Shown here: in pieces, positions 46,897 to 55,486 of the stretch
Layout of the letters: each line of letters begins with the position of its first letter
Position numbering within the stretch: position 1 is the stretch's first letter
NCBI RefSeq assembly: GCF_003024605.1
Contig: NZ_PYJQ01000007.1
Coordinates: 186,001 to 250,000 of the forward strand
DNA: 64,000 nucleotides
Direction of reading: 5' to 3'
DNA from: Rhizobium sp. JAB6
Lineage (GTDB): Bacteria > Pseudomonadota > Alphaproteobacteria > Rhizobiales > Rhizobiaceae
Translations under genes and position numbers: made by a program
The notes under the pieces: model-generated
What the model was told of the DNA's origin: nothing
The model's database searches: none
Seen by the model: only the letters and a program-made list of their open reading frames with translations

Positions 46897-47733
46897 TTAC
46901 GCCCGGCGCCGCAGCACCTTTCTGGGCGGCGCCATGGAGAAGACCGCTCCATAGAGCTTCGTCAGCAGATCCTTTCGGTCGCTGCCCTCGCTGAGGGCCT
47001 CCCAGCTTCTGGTGGCACCGATATGTGCTGTTATTGTGCTGCCGGAGAGGCGCCGGAATTCGCGGATCAGCAGCGAGATGCGCAAAGTCATCGAGATCCG
47101 GCTTGCCAGATGGAACAACCGGCCGTTCTGTCCCTCGAAATAGATGGGAATGACGCTGGCGCGCGCCGCCTGAATGAGCTTTGCCGGGAATATTTTCCAG
47201 GGAAGATCTTCCGCCCGGCCGAAACCTTTTCTGGCGGTTGCGACGCCGCCGGCGGGAAAGACGATGATCGTCGTGCCTTCCTTGAGCAGGCGAACAGCCT
47301 CATGCCGGGTCTTCATGTTGATCGCCATCGCTTCCTTGGTCTCATCGAAGGAAACCGGCAGCGAATAATCGTGCATTTCAGGCACTTTCAGCAATTCGTT
47401 GTTGATCAGGACCTTGAAGGGGCGCCCCAGTTGCTCGGCCAGCGCCAGCACCGCGATCCCATCGCCGATGCCGTAGGGATGATTGGCGACGATGACGATC
47501 GGCGCCTCGGGAATCTGGCTCGGCGGCCACTCGCCCTTGATGAGCAACCGCACATCGATCAGATCGAGCATCTTGCCGAAGACCCGCTCGCTCTTGCCGA
47601 CAATATCGCTACGCCAGATATCGTAGAGCCGGGCGTAACGATCCCGGCCGGAAAGTCCTTCGATGGAGCGGATGAACCAGCGCTTGATCCGCGTATCCCG
47701 TTCGTTGGCGTAGGATAATTCTTTGAATTCCAA
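46897..47733 (-). CDS. Lysophospholipid acyltransferase family protein (PlsC-like)
   Basis: A 278-residue membrane-associated acyltransferase. The catalytic HxxxxD motif is Asn-His-Pro-Tyr-Gly-Ile-Gly-Asp (with His and Asp four apart), and the glycerol-phosphate contact region reads Ile-Val-Phe-Pro-Ala-Gly-Gly-Val. Such proteins acylate lysophosphatidate or, in rhizobia, lyso-ornithine lipid (OlsA); which one cannot be decided. The start is TTG 47733 as the first available codon, without a good Shine-Dalgarno, so the N-terminus is uncertain. It lies downstream of thrS on the opposite strand direction shared with it, about 140 bases apart. Confidence 0.8.
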   Translation of the reverse strand: MEFKELSYANERDTRIKRWFIRSIEGLSGRDRYARLYDIWRSDIVGKSERVFGKMLDLIDVRLLIKGEWPPSQIPEAPIVIVANHPYGIGDGIAVLALAEQLGRPFKVLINNELLKVPEMHDYSLPVSFDETKEAMAINMKTRHEAVRLLKEGTTIIVFPAGGVATARKGFGRAEDLPWKIFPAKLIQAARASVIPIYFEGQNGRLFHLASRISMTLRISLLIREFRRLSGSTITAHIGATRSWEALSEGSDRKDLLTKLYGAVFSMAPPRKVLRRRA

Positions 47734-47841
47734 GTGCGCGACGGGGCTGCCCCGCTCCTATGGTCTCAGTTGCGTCCCATGCTGCAGCCACAGCAACGCG
47801 TTGATTCAACAATTATATGAAAGTCGTATGTCAGTTCTCTG

Positions 47842-47864
47842 ACGGCACCCTGAAGGTGCCGTCG
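47842..47864 (-). terminator. GC-rich hairpin after thrS
   Basis: GACGGCACC (47842-47850) and GGTGCCGTC (47856-47864) form a perfect nine-base-pair stem with a five-base loop just after the thrS stop codon. No T-run follows on the minus strand, so it may be a factor-dependent terminator or a 3' stabilising stem. Confidence 0.4.
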
Positions 47865-47876
47865 GATATGGAGGCA

Positions 47877-49865
47877 TCAAGCGGCCTTGACGCGCCGTGC
47901 CTCGCGCTTGCGCAGAATGTCCGGCGGCGTTGCTTCGAGAGCAAGCGATGCAATCGCCTCGTCGAGCGACATGGACGTTTGCGATTGGCTGCCGAGGCGG
48001 CGGATATTGACGGAACGCTCTTCGGCTTCCTTCTTGCCGCAGACGATGATGACCGGCACCTTCGTCACCGAATGCTCGCGGATCTTGTAGTTGATCTTCT
48101 CGTTGCGGAAATCGGTTTCGACATCGAGACCGGCATCGCGCAGCGCTTCCGCCACCTCTTCGCCATAGGCATCGGCTTCCGAGGTAATGGTTGCAACGAC
48201 AACCTGCAGCGGCGAGACCCAGAGCGGCATGTGCCCGGCAAAGTTCTCGATCAGAATGCCGAGGAAACGCTCCATCGAGCCGCAGATGGCGCGGTGGATC
48301 ATGACCGGCTGCGTCTTTTCCGAGTGCTGGTCGATGTAGAAGGCACCGAAGCGCTCCGGCAGGTTGAAATCGACCTGGGTCGTGCCGCACTGCCATTCAC
48401 GGCCGATGGCGTCCTTGAGCGTATATTCGAACTTCGGACCATAGAAAGCGCCCTCGCCCGGCAGAATGCCGGTCTTGATGCGTCCTTCGGACTGCGCCTC
48501 GATCGTCTTCAGCACGTCCATCATCACGCTTTCGGCGCGATCCCAGAGCTCGTCCGAACCGACGCGCTTTTCCGGGCGGGTCGAGAGCTTGACGACGATC
48601 TCCTTGAAGCCGAAGTCCTCGTAAACCGACAGGATCAGGTCGTTGATCTTCAGGCATTCGGCAGCCATCTGCTCATCGGTGCAGAAGATGTGCGCATCGT
48701 CCTGCGTGAAGCCGCGCACGCGCATCAGCCCATGCAGCGCGCCCGAAGGCTCGTAGCGATGGACCGCACCGAATTCCGCAAGCCGGATCGGCAGTTCGCG
48801 GTAAGACTTCAAGCCATGCTTGAAGATCTGAATATGGCCCGGGCAGTTCATCGGCTTCAGCGCGAAGACGCGATCGTCGTCGGTATCGTCGCCGGCGACG
48901 GTGACCTTGAACATGTTGTCGCGATACCAGCCCCAGTGACCGGAAGTCTCCCAAAGCGACTTGTCGAGCACCTGCGGCGCGTTGACCTCCTGATAGTCGC
49001 CCTGCAGCCGCCGGCGCATATAGGACACGAGCGTCTGGAACATGCGCCAGCCCTTGCCGTGCCAGAAGACGACGCCGGGGCCTTCTTCCTGGAAATGGAA
49101 CAGGTCCATTTCGCGGCCGAGACGGCGATGGTCGCGCTTCTCGGCTTCGGCAAGAATGTGCAGGTAATTGTCCAGATCCGCCTGCTCGGCGAATGCCGTG
49201 CCGTAGATGCGGGTTAGCATCGGATTGTTGCTGTCCCCACGCCAATAGGCGCCGGCGACCTTCATCAGCTTGAAGGCGTTGCCGATCTGGCCGGTCGAGG
49301 CCATGTGCGGACCGCGGCAGAGGTCGAACCAGTCGCCCTGGTAATAGATCTTCAGATCCTGACCTTCGGGAATGGCGTCAACCAGTTCCACCTTGTAGTT
49401 CTCGCCCTTGGCGGCAAAGACTTCCCGCGCCTTTTCGCGCGACCAGATTTCCTTGGTGAACGGCTTGTTGCGCTGGATGATCTCGCGCATCCGCTTCTCG
49501 ATCACAGGAAGATCATCGGGCGTGAACGGCTCGTTCTTGGCGAAGTCGTAATAGAAGCCGTTTTCGATGACCGGACCGATCGTTACCTGCGTTCCCGGCC
49601 AAAGTTCCTGTACGGCTTCGGCGAGAACGTGCGCGGTGTCGTGGCGGATGAGCTCCAGCGCCCGGTCATCCGATCGGGTGATGATCTCGATCTTGCCATC
49701 CGTCACCGGATCGGAAAGATCGCGGACGGTGCCGTCAAGCGCAATGGCGACAGCCTTCTTGGCCAGCGACTTGGAAATGGATTCGGCGACATCGCGACCG
49801 GTCGTGCCGGCAGCAAAGCTGCGCACGGAACCATCGGGAAATGTCAGGGAAACGGATTGGGACAT
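47877..49865 (-). CDS. thrS: Threonyl-tRNA synthetase
   Basis: Class II synthetase that charges tRNA-Thr. The 662-residue protein has an N-terminal TGS domain, an editing domain with His-Asp-Thr-Ala-His-Val-Leu, the catalytic core (motif 2 Arg-Tyr-Glu-Pro-Ser-Gly with [11 protein letters not shown]) including zinc-ligand Cys and His positions, and a C-terminal anticodon-binding domain. Length and domain order match bacterial ThrRS. It is followed by a GC-rich hairpin. DUF1697, yidD and the NifU-like gene lie upstream on the same strand. Confidence 0.97.
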   Translation of the reverse strand: MSQSVSLTFPDGSVRSFAAGTTGRDVAESISKSLAKKAVAIALDGTVRDLSDPVTDGKIEIITRSDDRALELIRHDTAHVLAEAVQELWPGTQVTIGPVIENGFYYDFAKNEPFTPDDLPVIEKRMREIIQRNKPFTKEIWSREKAREVFAAKGENYKVELVDAIPEGQDLKIYYQGDWFDLCRGPHMASTGQIGNAFKLMKVAGAYWRGDSNNPMLTRIYGTAFAEQADLDNYLHILAEAEKRDHRRLGREMDLFHFQEEGPGVVFWHGKGWRMFQTLVSYMRRRLQGDYQEVNAPQVLDKSLWETSGHWGWYRDNMFKVTVAGDDTDDDRVFALKPMNCPGHIQIFKHGLKSYRELPIRLAEFGAVHRYEPSGALHGLMRVRGFTQDDAHIFCTDEQMAAECLKINDLILSVYEDFGFKEIVVKLSTRPEKRVGSDELWDRAESVMMDVLKTIEAQSEGRIKTGILPGEGAFYGPKFEYTLKDAIGREWQCGTTQVDFNLPERFGAFYIDQHSEKTQPVMIHRAICGSMERFLGILIENFAGHMPLWVSPLQVVVATITSEADAYGEEVAEALRDAGLDVETDFRNEKINYKIREHSVTKVPVIIVCGKKEAEERSVNIRRLGSQSQTSMSLDEAIASLALEATPPDILRKREARRVKAA

Positions 49866-49992
49866 CGATATTCTCCTTGTCCAGTCCCGCCAACGAATGC
49901 GGGTGGTTTCGAAAGATACGGACCGAGTAATGCGTACTGAAGTCCGCGCGCCTGATAGCGGTATTTCCTATTCTAGTAAAGGAAAAGCGGTG

Positions 49993-50520
49993 CTAGGTCC
50001 GGATCATCTTGGCCAAACCGCGCACGGTGTTCCAATTCCGCATCGTTCCGACGCCCAGGCGTTGCGTCGTCAGGGCCGGCAGCAGCTTCGTGTCGCTGGC
50101 CTTGAGGCCGAAATCGATCCAGAGATCGCCATCAACAATAGCCATGCGCTCATTCTGCCGATACTTCCTCAGCACGTCGAGGACTTGAGGCTCGAGCGGC
50201 CGGCGCATGACGCGGATGATGACTTCACTGCCGATCCCCTCGAGGAACGGATTGCCGTCGGCAAGTTTCAGCCATGTGTCGGCATCGCGCACTATGATGT
50301 CGATATGCTTTCCGAATGCTGCGGCAAAGCCGGTCTCGAGTTTCGCTTCGACCGAAGCGATCGGCTGTCTCTCGGCCTCGAACACGAGATTGCCGGTTGC
50401 GACAAGCGTGCGGGCATTGCGAAAACCCAACCTCTCCGCCATCGCCTTCAGATCGGTCATGACGACCCTCCGGCCTGGGCCTAGGACGATGCTGTAGAGC
50501 AGCGCGACATAAACGGCCAT
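49993..50520 (-). CDS. DUF1697 family protein
   Basis: A 175-residue protein of the DUF1697 family, a widespread small family of unknown function with a ferredoxin-like fold. The N-terminal Val-Ala-Leu-Leu-Tyr-Ser-Ile-Val-Leu and the following Asp-Leu-Lys-Ala-Met-Ala-Glu-Arg-Leu-Gly-Phe and Leu-Val-Ala-Thr-Gly-Asn-Leu-Val-Phe motifs are characteristic. ATG 50520 gives the family start; the frame extends to 50676 but would overlap yidD. yidD ends five bases upstream, so the two are probably co-transcribed. Confidence 0.85.
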   Translation of the reverse strand: MAVYVALLYSIVLGPGRRVVMTDLKAMAERLGFRNARTLVATGNLVFEAERQPIASVEAKLETGFAAAFGKHIDIIVRDADTWLKLADGNPFLEGIGSEVIIRVMRRPLEPQVLDVLRKYRQNERMAIVDGDLWIDFGLKASDTKLLPALTTQRLGVGTMRNWNTVRGLAKMIRT

Positions 50521-50525
50521 ATGGG

Positions 50526-50948
50526 TCAGGCAGCCTTCCGTCCGAGGCGAAAATAGCGCCAGGGCGTCCACCAGTGATAGCGCAGCCCCAGCTCGGCAGG
50601 CACCGGATCGAGCCCGCTTGTGCCTCCCGGGCCGCAGCGCGCCACGCGAAACAGCGTCATCCACCCGCCGGCCCAAAGCCCGTGGCGGGCGACCGCTTCA
50701 TAGCCATATTCCGAGCAGGTCGGGATATGGCGGCATGAATTGCCGACGAAGCCGGAAAGCGTCAGCTGATAGAGGCGAATAAGGCCCATGCCGAAAAGCC
50801 GGTCGGGCGTCTTGCGGAAAGGTCCGGTGTAATTACGGGACTTCATCGCCTTGTCGCCCGCTGGTGACGTGTCGTGCCGTGCTCGCCTGGAGGGTGCAGC
50901 ACCGCCGTCATCTTCATCCTCGTCCTGCATGAGACAGAATTGGCACAT
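50526..50948 (-). CDS. yidD: Membrane protein insertion efficiency factor YidD
   Basis: A 140-residue protein with the compact YidD core: Leu-Ile-Arg-Leu-Tyr-Gln-Leu-Thr-Leu-Ser, then Gly-Asn-Ser-Cys-Arg-His-Ile-Pro-Thr-Cys-Ser-Glu-Tyr-Gly, the hallmark double Cys motif. YidD assists YidC-dependent insertion of inner-membrane proteins. A hydrophilic acidic N-terminal extension of about 35 residues precedes the core; a start at the internal Met (about residue 35) is possible. It lies between the NifU-like gene (14 bases) and DUF1697 (five bases), a layout often seen in Rhizobiales. Confidence 0.93.
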   Translation of the reverse strand: MCQFCLMQDEDEDDGGAAPSRRARHDTSPAGDKAMKSRNYTGPFRKTPDRLFGMGLIRLYQLTLSGFVGNSCRHIPTCSEYGYEAVARHGLWAGGWMTLFRVARCGPGGTSGLDPVPAELGLRYHWWTPWRYFRLGRKAA

Positions 50949-50962
50949 GATCGGCGCCCCTG

Positions 50963-51424
50963 TCAGACAGCTTCGGCTGTCTTGGCACTTCCGCCCTCGC
51001 GCGCCGCTTCGATCTGCTCGATCGCGTCCACGACGGCATCAAATGTCAGCATGGTCGAGGCATGGCGTGCCTTGTAATCCCTCACGGGCTTCAGGTAGCG
51101 CATATCCTCGAAGCGTCCGCTGGGGCCCTCGCCATCGGCCTTGAGCATGGCAAGCATGTCTTCACGAGCCTTGCGCACCTCACCCGCCGAAGCGCCGACG
51201 ACATGGAGCGCCATGATCGACGACGATGCCTGGCCGAGCGCGCAGGCCTTGACGTCATGGGCAAAATCGGTCACGACATCGCCGTCCATTTTCAACCAGA
51301 TTTTGACGCGGGAACCGCACAGTCTGGAATGGGCCTGGGCGCTGGCATCGGCGTCGGGAAGGCTGCCGATGCGGCCGATATTGCCGGCAAACTCCAGGAT
51401 TTTGCTGTTGTAGATGTCGTCCAT
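50963..51424 (-). CDS. NifU/IscU-like iron-sulfur scaffold family protein
   Basis: A 153-residue protein of the IscU/NifU N-terminal fold. The first two cluster Cys positions are in Arg-Leu-Cys-Gly-Ser-Arg and Lys-Ala-Cys-Ala-Leu-Gly-Gln-Ala-Ser, but the third reads Arg-His-Ala-Ser-Thr-Met, with Ala in place of Cys. The protein may therefore bind metal differently or act in sulfur or zinc chemistry; no isc or suf genes are adjacent. ATG 51424 is chosen over the longer frame because it gives the family start Met-Asp-Asp-Ile-Tyr-Asn. It precedes yidD by 14 bases. Confidence 0.82.
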   Translation of the reverse strand: MDDIYNSKILEFAGNIGRIGSLPDADASAQAHSRLCGSRVKIWLKMDGDVVTDFAHDVKACALGQASSSIMALHVVGASAGEVRKAREDMLAMLKADGEGPSGRFEDMRYLKPVRDYKARHASTMLTFDAVVDAIEQIEAAREGGSAKTAEAV

Positions 51425-51450
51425 CACAGATTTCGCTCCGATGCACCCGT

Positions 51451-51503
51451 TAGCGCATGATGCCGAAAAGTGTAGGCGGTTTTCGGACGACTTCATGCTC
51501 TAT
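51451..51503. repeat. Short palindromic intergenic repeat (rhizobial type), copy 1
   Basis: The element is an imperfect palindrome with core CCGAAAAGTG and GCGGTTTTCGG flanked by GCATGAT and CATGC arms. A related core occurs at 55,487-55,570. From memory, very similar short palindromes are scattered through Rhizobium and Agrobacterium genomes; no specific function is known to me. Confidence 0.6.
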
Positions 51504-51588
51504 TTAATCGATCCAGAGCGGATTTGGATTTTAGGTCGAGCGGACCCAAAATTATCCGGCTCCAGCGTTTCGTAACAAAAAACACAGC

Positions 51589-51632
51589 GTGTCCGTTTAG
51601 GACACTTTCACAGGGACAATGCCATACTATAT
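51589..51632 (+). promoter_or_regulatory. Candidate folE promoter with palindromic operator
   Basis: GTGTCC (51589-51594) and GGACAC (51600-51605) form a perfect inverted repeat with a five-base spacer. A CTATAT -10 element lies at 51627-51632, and the palindrome overlaps where the -35 element would be, with no good -35 hexamer present. This is the pattern of a regulated promoter about 190 bases upstream of folE. Confidence 0.5.
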
Positions 51633-51643
51633 GTATGTCGTTC

Positions 51644-51670
51644 GAAGACCATCGAAATGCAATGGTCTTC
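51644..51670 (+). promoter_or_regulatory. Nine-base-pair hairpin at the start of the folE leader
   Basis: GAAGACCAT (51644-51652) and ATGGTCTTC (51662-51670) form a perfect stem with a nine-base loop about a dozen bases after the predicted -10 element. It would be the 5' stem of the folE leader transcript. No T-run follows it. Confidence 0.45.
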
Positions 51671-51756
51671 TGTAAGTTTGATGGGAAACCGTGCAGGACG
51701 GCAGGCTTGTCCGCCAGCCAGAACGCCCCGGAGCCCGCCAAAGGTACACAACTCCG

Positions 51757-51829
51757 TACCTCGGGGAATGCCAGTGGCGAGTCCGACAAGATGATATCCG
51801 CTTAGCGCGGATCAGGAGAACCACAGGTA
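51757..51829 (+). promoter_or_regulatory. Candidate tetrahydrofolate (THF-II / folE motif) riboswitch
   Basis: The bases before the folE ATG fold so that TACCT (51757-51761) pairs with AGGTA (51825-51829), GTGG (51774-51777) with CCAC (51821-51824), and ATCCGC (51796-51801) with GCGGAT (51807-51812). The Shine-Dalgarno AGGAG (51814-51818) lies in the internal loop between the stems. This matches how the alphaproteobacterial folE RNA motif, reported as a THF-II riboswitch, is placed and how it would hide the ribosome site. I matched it by structure and context, not by a covariance model. Confidence 0.6.
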
Positions 51830-52441
51830 ATGGACGCCATTGTAAAGAACTTTCCGCAATCCATTGACTCCGAACGCCCGTCGCAGAAGGAAGCCGAAGA
51901 CGCAGTCCGCGTTCTGCTTCGCTGGGCCGGCGACGATCCGCAGCGCGAAGGCCTGCTGGATACGCCTGCACGTGTTGCCAAGGCCTATCGCGAGCTTTTC
52001 GCCGGATATGACATGAATCCCGAAGATGTGCTCGGTCGAACCTTCGAAGAGGTTTCGGGTTACGACGACATCGTCCTCGTGCGCGATATTCCGTTTTTCT
52101 CCCATTGCGAACACCATATGGTGCCAATCATAGGCAAGGCCCATGTCGGCTATCTGCCGAACGGCCGCGTGCTTGGCCTGTCCAAGATCGCCCGCGTCGT
52201 CGAAATCTTCGGTCGTCGCCTGCAGACGCAGGAAGCCATGACGGCGCAGATCGCCAATGCGATCGACGATACCCTGCGTCCGCGCGGCGTCGCCGTCATG
52301 ATCGAGGCGGAGCATATGTGCATGGCGATGCGCGGCGTACAGAAGCAGGGTTCTTCGACGCTCACGATGACTTTCACGGGCGCCTTCAAGGCCGATCCGG
52401 CCGAGCAGGCCCGCTTCATGTCTTTGGTCCGGGGTCGCTGA
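51830..52441 (+). CDS. folE: GTP cyclohydrolase I
   Basis: Converts GTP to dihydroneopterin triphosphate, the first step of tetrahydrofolate synthesis. The 203-residue protein contains the zinc-binding Ser-His-Cys-Glu-His-His-Met and Cys in His-Met-Cys-Met-Ala-Met-Arg-Gly-Val, and the active-site region Gly-Leu-Ser-Lys-Ile-Ala-Arg. It is the FolE type I enzyme. It is preceded by a long leader with a probable folate riboswitch, so expression is likely reduced when reduced folate is plentiful. hisI follows 25 bases later and may be co-transcribed. Confidence 0.97.
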   Translation: MDAIVKNFPQSIDSERPSQKEAEDAVRVLLRWAGDDPQREGLLDTPARVAKAYRELFAGYDMNPEDVLGRTFEEVSGYDDIVLVRDIPFFSHCEHHMVPIIGKAHVGYLPNGRVLGLSKIARVVEIFGRRLQTQEAMTAQIANAIDDTLRPRGVAVMIEAEHMCMAMRGVQKQGSSTLTMTFTGAFKADPAEQARFMSLVRGR

Positions 52442-52466
52442 CCGGGCTTCAATGAAAGAGCCGGAG

Positions 52467-52916
52467 ATGAATCTGATTTTCAATGCGCCATCCGAGGATA
52501 AATCCGAACTCGAGGATGCCGGCGATTTCACCCCTCGTTTCGACGATCGCGGCCTGATTACCGCGATCGTGACCGATGCGCACGATGGCGAGCTGCTCAT
52601 GGTCGCGCATATGAACGCCGAGGCGCTCGCCCTGACGATCAAGACAGGCACTGCGCATTATTTCAGCCGCTCGCGCGGTAAAATCTGGAAAAAGGGCGAA
52701 ACCTCCGGAAATCTGCAATCGGTGAAGGAGATCCGCACGGATTGTGATCAGGATGCGATCTGGCTGAAAGTGGAGGTGGCCGGACATGACGCAACATGCC
52801 ATACTGGCCGTCGTTCCTGTTTCTATCGAACGGTCGAGCTTGAAGATGGCAAGCCGGTACTGAGCGTGGTCGACGATCACCTGCACTTCAATCCGGAAGA
52901 AGTCTACAAGCAATAG
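52467..52916 (+). CDS. hisI: Phosphoribosyl-AMP cyclohydrolase
   Basis: Opens the purine ring of phosphoribosyl-AMP in histidine synthesis. The 149-residue protein has Trp-Lys-Lys-Gly-Glu-Thr-Ser-Gly, the Asp-Cys-Asp-Gln-Asp-Ala metal-binding motif, and Cys-His-Thr-Gly-Arg-Arg-Ser-Cys, all diagnostic. There is no fused HisE domain, as is usual in alphaproteobacteria. I chose ATG 52467; ATG 52452 is five codons upstream and cannot be excluded. It is separated from other his genes and lies directly after folE. Confidence 0.96.
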   Translation: MNLIFNAPSEDKSELEDAGDFTPRFDDRGLITAIVTDAHDGELLMVAHMNAEALALTIKTGTAHYFSRSRGKIWKKGETSGNLQSVKEIRTDCDQDAIWLKVEVAGHDATCHTGRRSCFYRTVELEDGKPVLSVVDDHLHFNPEEVYKQ

Positions 52917-53024
52917 ACCTATCGATGATGGTGTTTCAATCAGATACAACCAGTATACGATTTCGAAACGAAAAAGGGACAGGATTTTAGCCGAGGCACA
53001 TGGAGCCTTGGAGGAGGCGGTTAA

Positions 53025-53984
53025 ATGCTGAATTGGGGGTTGAATCGTCACAACGGCGGACAGAACCTGACGGGTTCAGGCCCCTCGCAGGATACCTCCA
53101 ATCCACTTCTCCCTCCGGCTCCTCCCAGGAAAGTCAAGATTGCGCTGGCCCTCGGCGGCGGTGCTGCCCGTGGCTGGGCGCATATCGGCGTTCTGCGCGC
53201 GCTCGACGAGGCAGGCATTGAAGTCGGCATGATCGCCGGCACGTCGATCGGCGCCCTGGTAGGCGGCTGCTATCTTGCCGGCAAGCTCGACGAACTGGAA
53301 GCCTTTGCCCGTTCGCTGACGATGCGCCGCATTGCCGGTCTTCTCGACCTGACCATTGGCGGCAGCGGCCTGTTTGGCGGCATGCGGCTGACCAAACGCA
53401 TGCAGGAGCACTTGGAAGGCCTCTCGATCGAGGATTTGGACCGCTCCTTTGTCGCCGTCGCATCGGAGTTGAATACCGGGCATGAAGTCTGGATCGCCAA
53501 CGGCTCCCTGATCACGGCGCTGAGGGCTTCCTATGCCCTGCCCGGCATTTTCGAGCCGGTACGAAGCAATGGCCGTACCTTGGTCGATGGCGCCCTCGTC
53601 AATCCCGTCCCGGTTTCGGTATGCCGTTCGTATGAGCAGCCGCTGGTGGCGGCGGTCAACCTGAATTACGACCTTTTCGGTCGCTCGGCCGTGGTCAAGC
53701 ACAATGTCGGACAGCCGAACGGAGATTTGTTGCGGCGTGATGACGCGCCGCCCATGAAACTCGGCATGACGGGAGTCATGGTGCAGGCTTTCAACATCAT
53801 CCAGGATAGGATTGCCCGCGCCCGTTTGGCCGGAGATCCGCCGGATCTTGCGCTGCATCCACGTCTTAGCGATATCGGTCTTTCGGAATTTCATCGTGCC
53901 GGCGAAGCTATCGAACGCGGCTATGAGGAGGCTCTTGCGAGATTGCCGGAAATCCGCCGCATGCAGGAAACCTACGCGCGCTAG
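53025..53984 (+). CDS. Patatin-like phospholipase family protein
   Basis: A 319-residue lipolytic-type protein. The oxyanion region is Ala-Leu-Gly-Gly-Gly-Ala-Ala-Arg-Gly, the nucleophile motif Gly-Thr-Ser-Ile-Gly, and the catalytic Asp is in Val-Asp-Gly-Ala-Leu-Val-Asn-Pro-Val-Pro. It resembles the RssA/YchK group, whose substrates are unknown. About 35 hydrophilic residues precede the core and there is no signal peptide. GGAGGAGG precedes the ATG. It converges on the CBS-domain gene with a possible terminator hairpin (54,013-54,040) between. Confidence 0.9.
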   Translation: MLNWGLNRHNGGQNLTGSGPSQDTSNPLLPPAPPRKVKIALALGGGAARGWAHIGVLRALDEAGIEVGMIAGTSIGALVGGCYLAGKLDELEAFARSLTMRRIAGLLDLTIGGSGLFGGMRLTKRMQEHLEGLSIEDLDRSFVAVASELNTGHEVWIANGSLITALRASYALPGIFEPVRSNGRTLVDGALVNPVPVSVCRSYEQPLVAAVNLNYDLFGRSAVVKHNVGQPNGDLLRRDDAPPMKLGMTGVMVQAFNIIQDRIARARLAGDPPDLALHPRLSDIGLSEFHRAGEAIERGYEEALARLPEIRRMQETYAR

Positions 53985-54012
53985 GATGTAATCTGAAAAT
54001 CTGTGAAAATGA

Positions 54013-54040
54013 GCTTCGCCTTCGCTTCTGCTTGCGAAGC
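54013..54040 (-). terminator. Possible terminator of the CBS-domain gene
   Basis: GCTTCGC (54013-54019) and GCGAAGC (54034-54040) form a seven-base-pair stem. On the minus strand it is followed by TCATTTTC, a weak T-run. Confidence 0.4.
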
Positions 54041-54095
54041 CGATCGCGGCAATCGGCCGGCGAGGTCGATTGCTTCGAACGTCCCGAATGTCTCC

Positions 54096-54530
54096 TCACC
54101 CGGCGATATAGGCCTTGATCTGCTCGGCCTCGAGTTCGATCTCGCGGATGCGCCATTTGACGACGTCGCCGATGGAGATGATGCCGGAAAGCTTGCCTTT
54201 TTCCTCGACGGGAACGTGGCGGAAGCGGCGCATCGTCATTAGCTCCATCAATTCGTCGATCGTCGTATCTTCCTTGCAGCGGTGCACCTTGGCGGTCATC
54301 ATCGAAGCGATCGGCTTGTCGAGGCATTCCTGCCCCTGCTTGGCAACGGCATTGACCACATCCCGCTCGGTGAAGATGCCGGAAATCTTGCCGCCCGGTC
54401 CGACAACGACGATAGCGCCGATGCGATTCTCATTCAGAATTTTCGCGGCCTCTGCAACCGTCGTATTGCCGCCCGTCGTAACGACGTTCCGGCCCTTGGC
54501 TTCAAGTATGGCCTTTACGGAAACTGACAT
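54096..54530 (-). CDS. CBS domain-containing protein
   Basis: A 144-residue protein made of two CBS motifs forming a Bateman module, which typically binds AMP, ATP or SAM. The repeats read Val-Ala-Glu-Ala-Ala-Lys-Ile-Leu with Gly-Ile-Phe-Thr-Glu-Arg-Asp-Val, and Ile-Asp-Glu-Leu-Met-Glu-Leu-Met with Gly-Ile-Ile-Ser-Ile-Gly-Asp-Val-Val. There is no other domain, so it probably acts as a sensor partner. GGAGG lies four bases before ATG 54530. It is convergent with the patatin gene. Confidence 0.92.
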   Translation of the reverse strand: MSVSVKAILEAKGRNVVTTGGNTTVAEAAKILNENRIGAIVVVGPGGKISGIFTERDVVNAVAKQGQECLDKPIASMMTAKVHRCKEDTTIDELMELMTMRRFRHVPVEEKGKLSGIISIGDVVKWRIREIELEAEQIKAYIAG

Positions 54531-54695
54531 TCGATCCTCCCATCTCGAAAGCGTGATGAACACCTGAGGCGTCCGATATGTTCCGAAATTACCCCCGGAG
54601 CTCAAACCGGCGCCTTGCCCGTCCGTCGGTCGATCTCCTCATCCCACGATCGACGGATGCCAATGGTGCGCCTGTGTCAGTCAGAAAGCAACAGC

Positions 54696-55466
54696 TCATT
54701 CATCGAGTGGCATAGGTTCCCGAGCTTCCACGGGCGGCTGCTTGTCGAAGGGGGCGAAAAGGAGGAAGCCGAACAGGAAGCCGCCGATGTGAGCATCCCA
54801 CGCCACCGGCTGTGAACTATCGCCGGCAAGATTGATACCGAAGGCAACGAGCGCGTTGCCGGCAACCCACATGATGATATAGGCCACGACTGTCCGGCTT
54901 CGAAGCGAGGCTAAAATGCTGAGGCGCGGGTTTAGATGCGCCTGCCGCATGGACACTCTGCGACCGTCCATGGCCGGAAACACAAAGCGGCAAGCCGCCC
55001 CCATCAACGCTGAGACGACGCCTGATGCACCGATCAACAGCGTCTGATCTCCCCAATAGAGCGCCGCATGCAGGAAGGCCGAGGCCGCAGACGAGAAAAT
55101 CCAGAAAATCACGTAGCGCACGGCACCGATGCGTCTAGCCACGGGCGCCGCAAAGACCATCAGCCAGAGGCTGTTAAACACGATATGCTCGATCCCGCCG
55201 TGCAGCAGCGAATAGGTGACGGGCGTCCAAAGCCATTCCAGCCCCTGCTGGGACAAGGGAAAGGCATAGCGCGCCGGGATGAAGCTGAAGGCGAAATAAA
55301 TCCAATTCAGCGTATCGTCCGACCACCACGGAAGATTCATGACCGCGAAAACGACGATCAGAACGGCCAGGCTCGCCAGAATGGCAGGAGGCAAGTTGAA
55401 GGCCGGGGCTCGCTGCTGCGGCCGCGGATTTTCCGGCTCTGGGCGCGGCAGCTGTTCGTCATCCAT
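54696..55466 (-). CDS. Rhomboid family intramembrane serine protease
   Basis: A 256-residue inner-membrane protein with about six membrane segments after a hydrophilic Pro-rich start. The catalytic Ser is in Ile-Gly-Ala-Ser-Gly-Val-Val and the catalytic His in Trp-Asp-Ala-His-Ile-Gly-Gly-Phe, the core rhomboid motifs; the N-terminal loop has Leu-Leu-His-Gly-Gly-Ile-Glu-His with the conserved His and Asn-Ser-Leu nearby. Substrates are unknown. ATG 55466 is taken as the start; the frame continues to 55493. It precedes, on the same strand, the CBS gene by 165 bases. Confidence 0.92.
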   Translation of the reverse strand: MDDEQLPRPEPENPRPQQRAPAFNLPPAILASLAVLIVVFAVMNLPWWSDDTLNWIYFAFSFIPARYAFPLSQQGLEWLWTPVTYSLLHGGIEHIVFNSLWLMVFAAPVARRIGAVRYVIFWIFSSAASAFLHAALYWGDQTLLIGASGVVSALMGAACRFVFPAMDGRRVSMRQAHLNPRLSILASLRSRTVVAYIIMWVAGNALVAFGINLAGDSSQPVAWDAHIGGFLFGFLLFAPFDKQPPVEAREPMPLDE

Positions 55467-55486
55467 GTCTTGCTCTGCTTGTCGAT

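Larger units (their letters stand above)
51425..51829. other. Long intergenic region upstream of folE
   Basis: These 405 bases contain, in order, a rhizobial palindromic repeat, a palindrome-overlapped promoter, a nine-base-pair hairpin and a candidate riboswitch. No open frame in it has a ribosome site or recognisable product. Most of the region from about 51,638 on is likely to be the folE leader RNA. Confidence 0.5.

Noticed and set aside
47817..49217. 466-codon open frame on the plus strand
   Set aside because: It is the shadow of thrS, whose catalytic motifs are clear on the minus strand.
51493..51789. 98-codon minus-strand frame upstream of folE
   Set aside because: It covers the folE promoter and leader elements, has no ribosome site, and does not resemble any known product.
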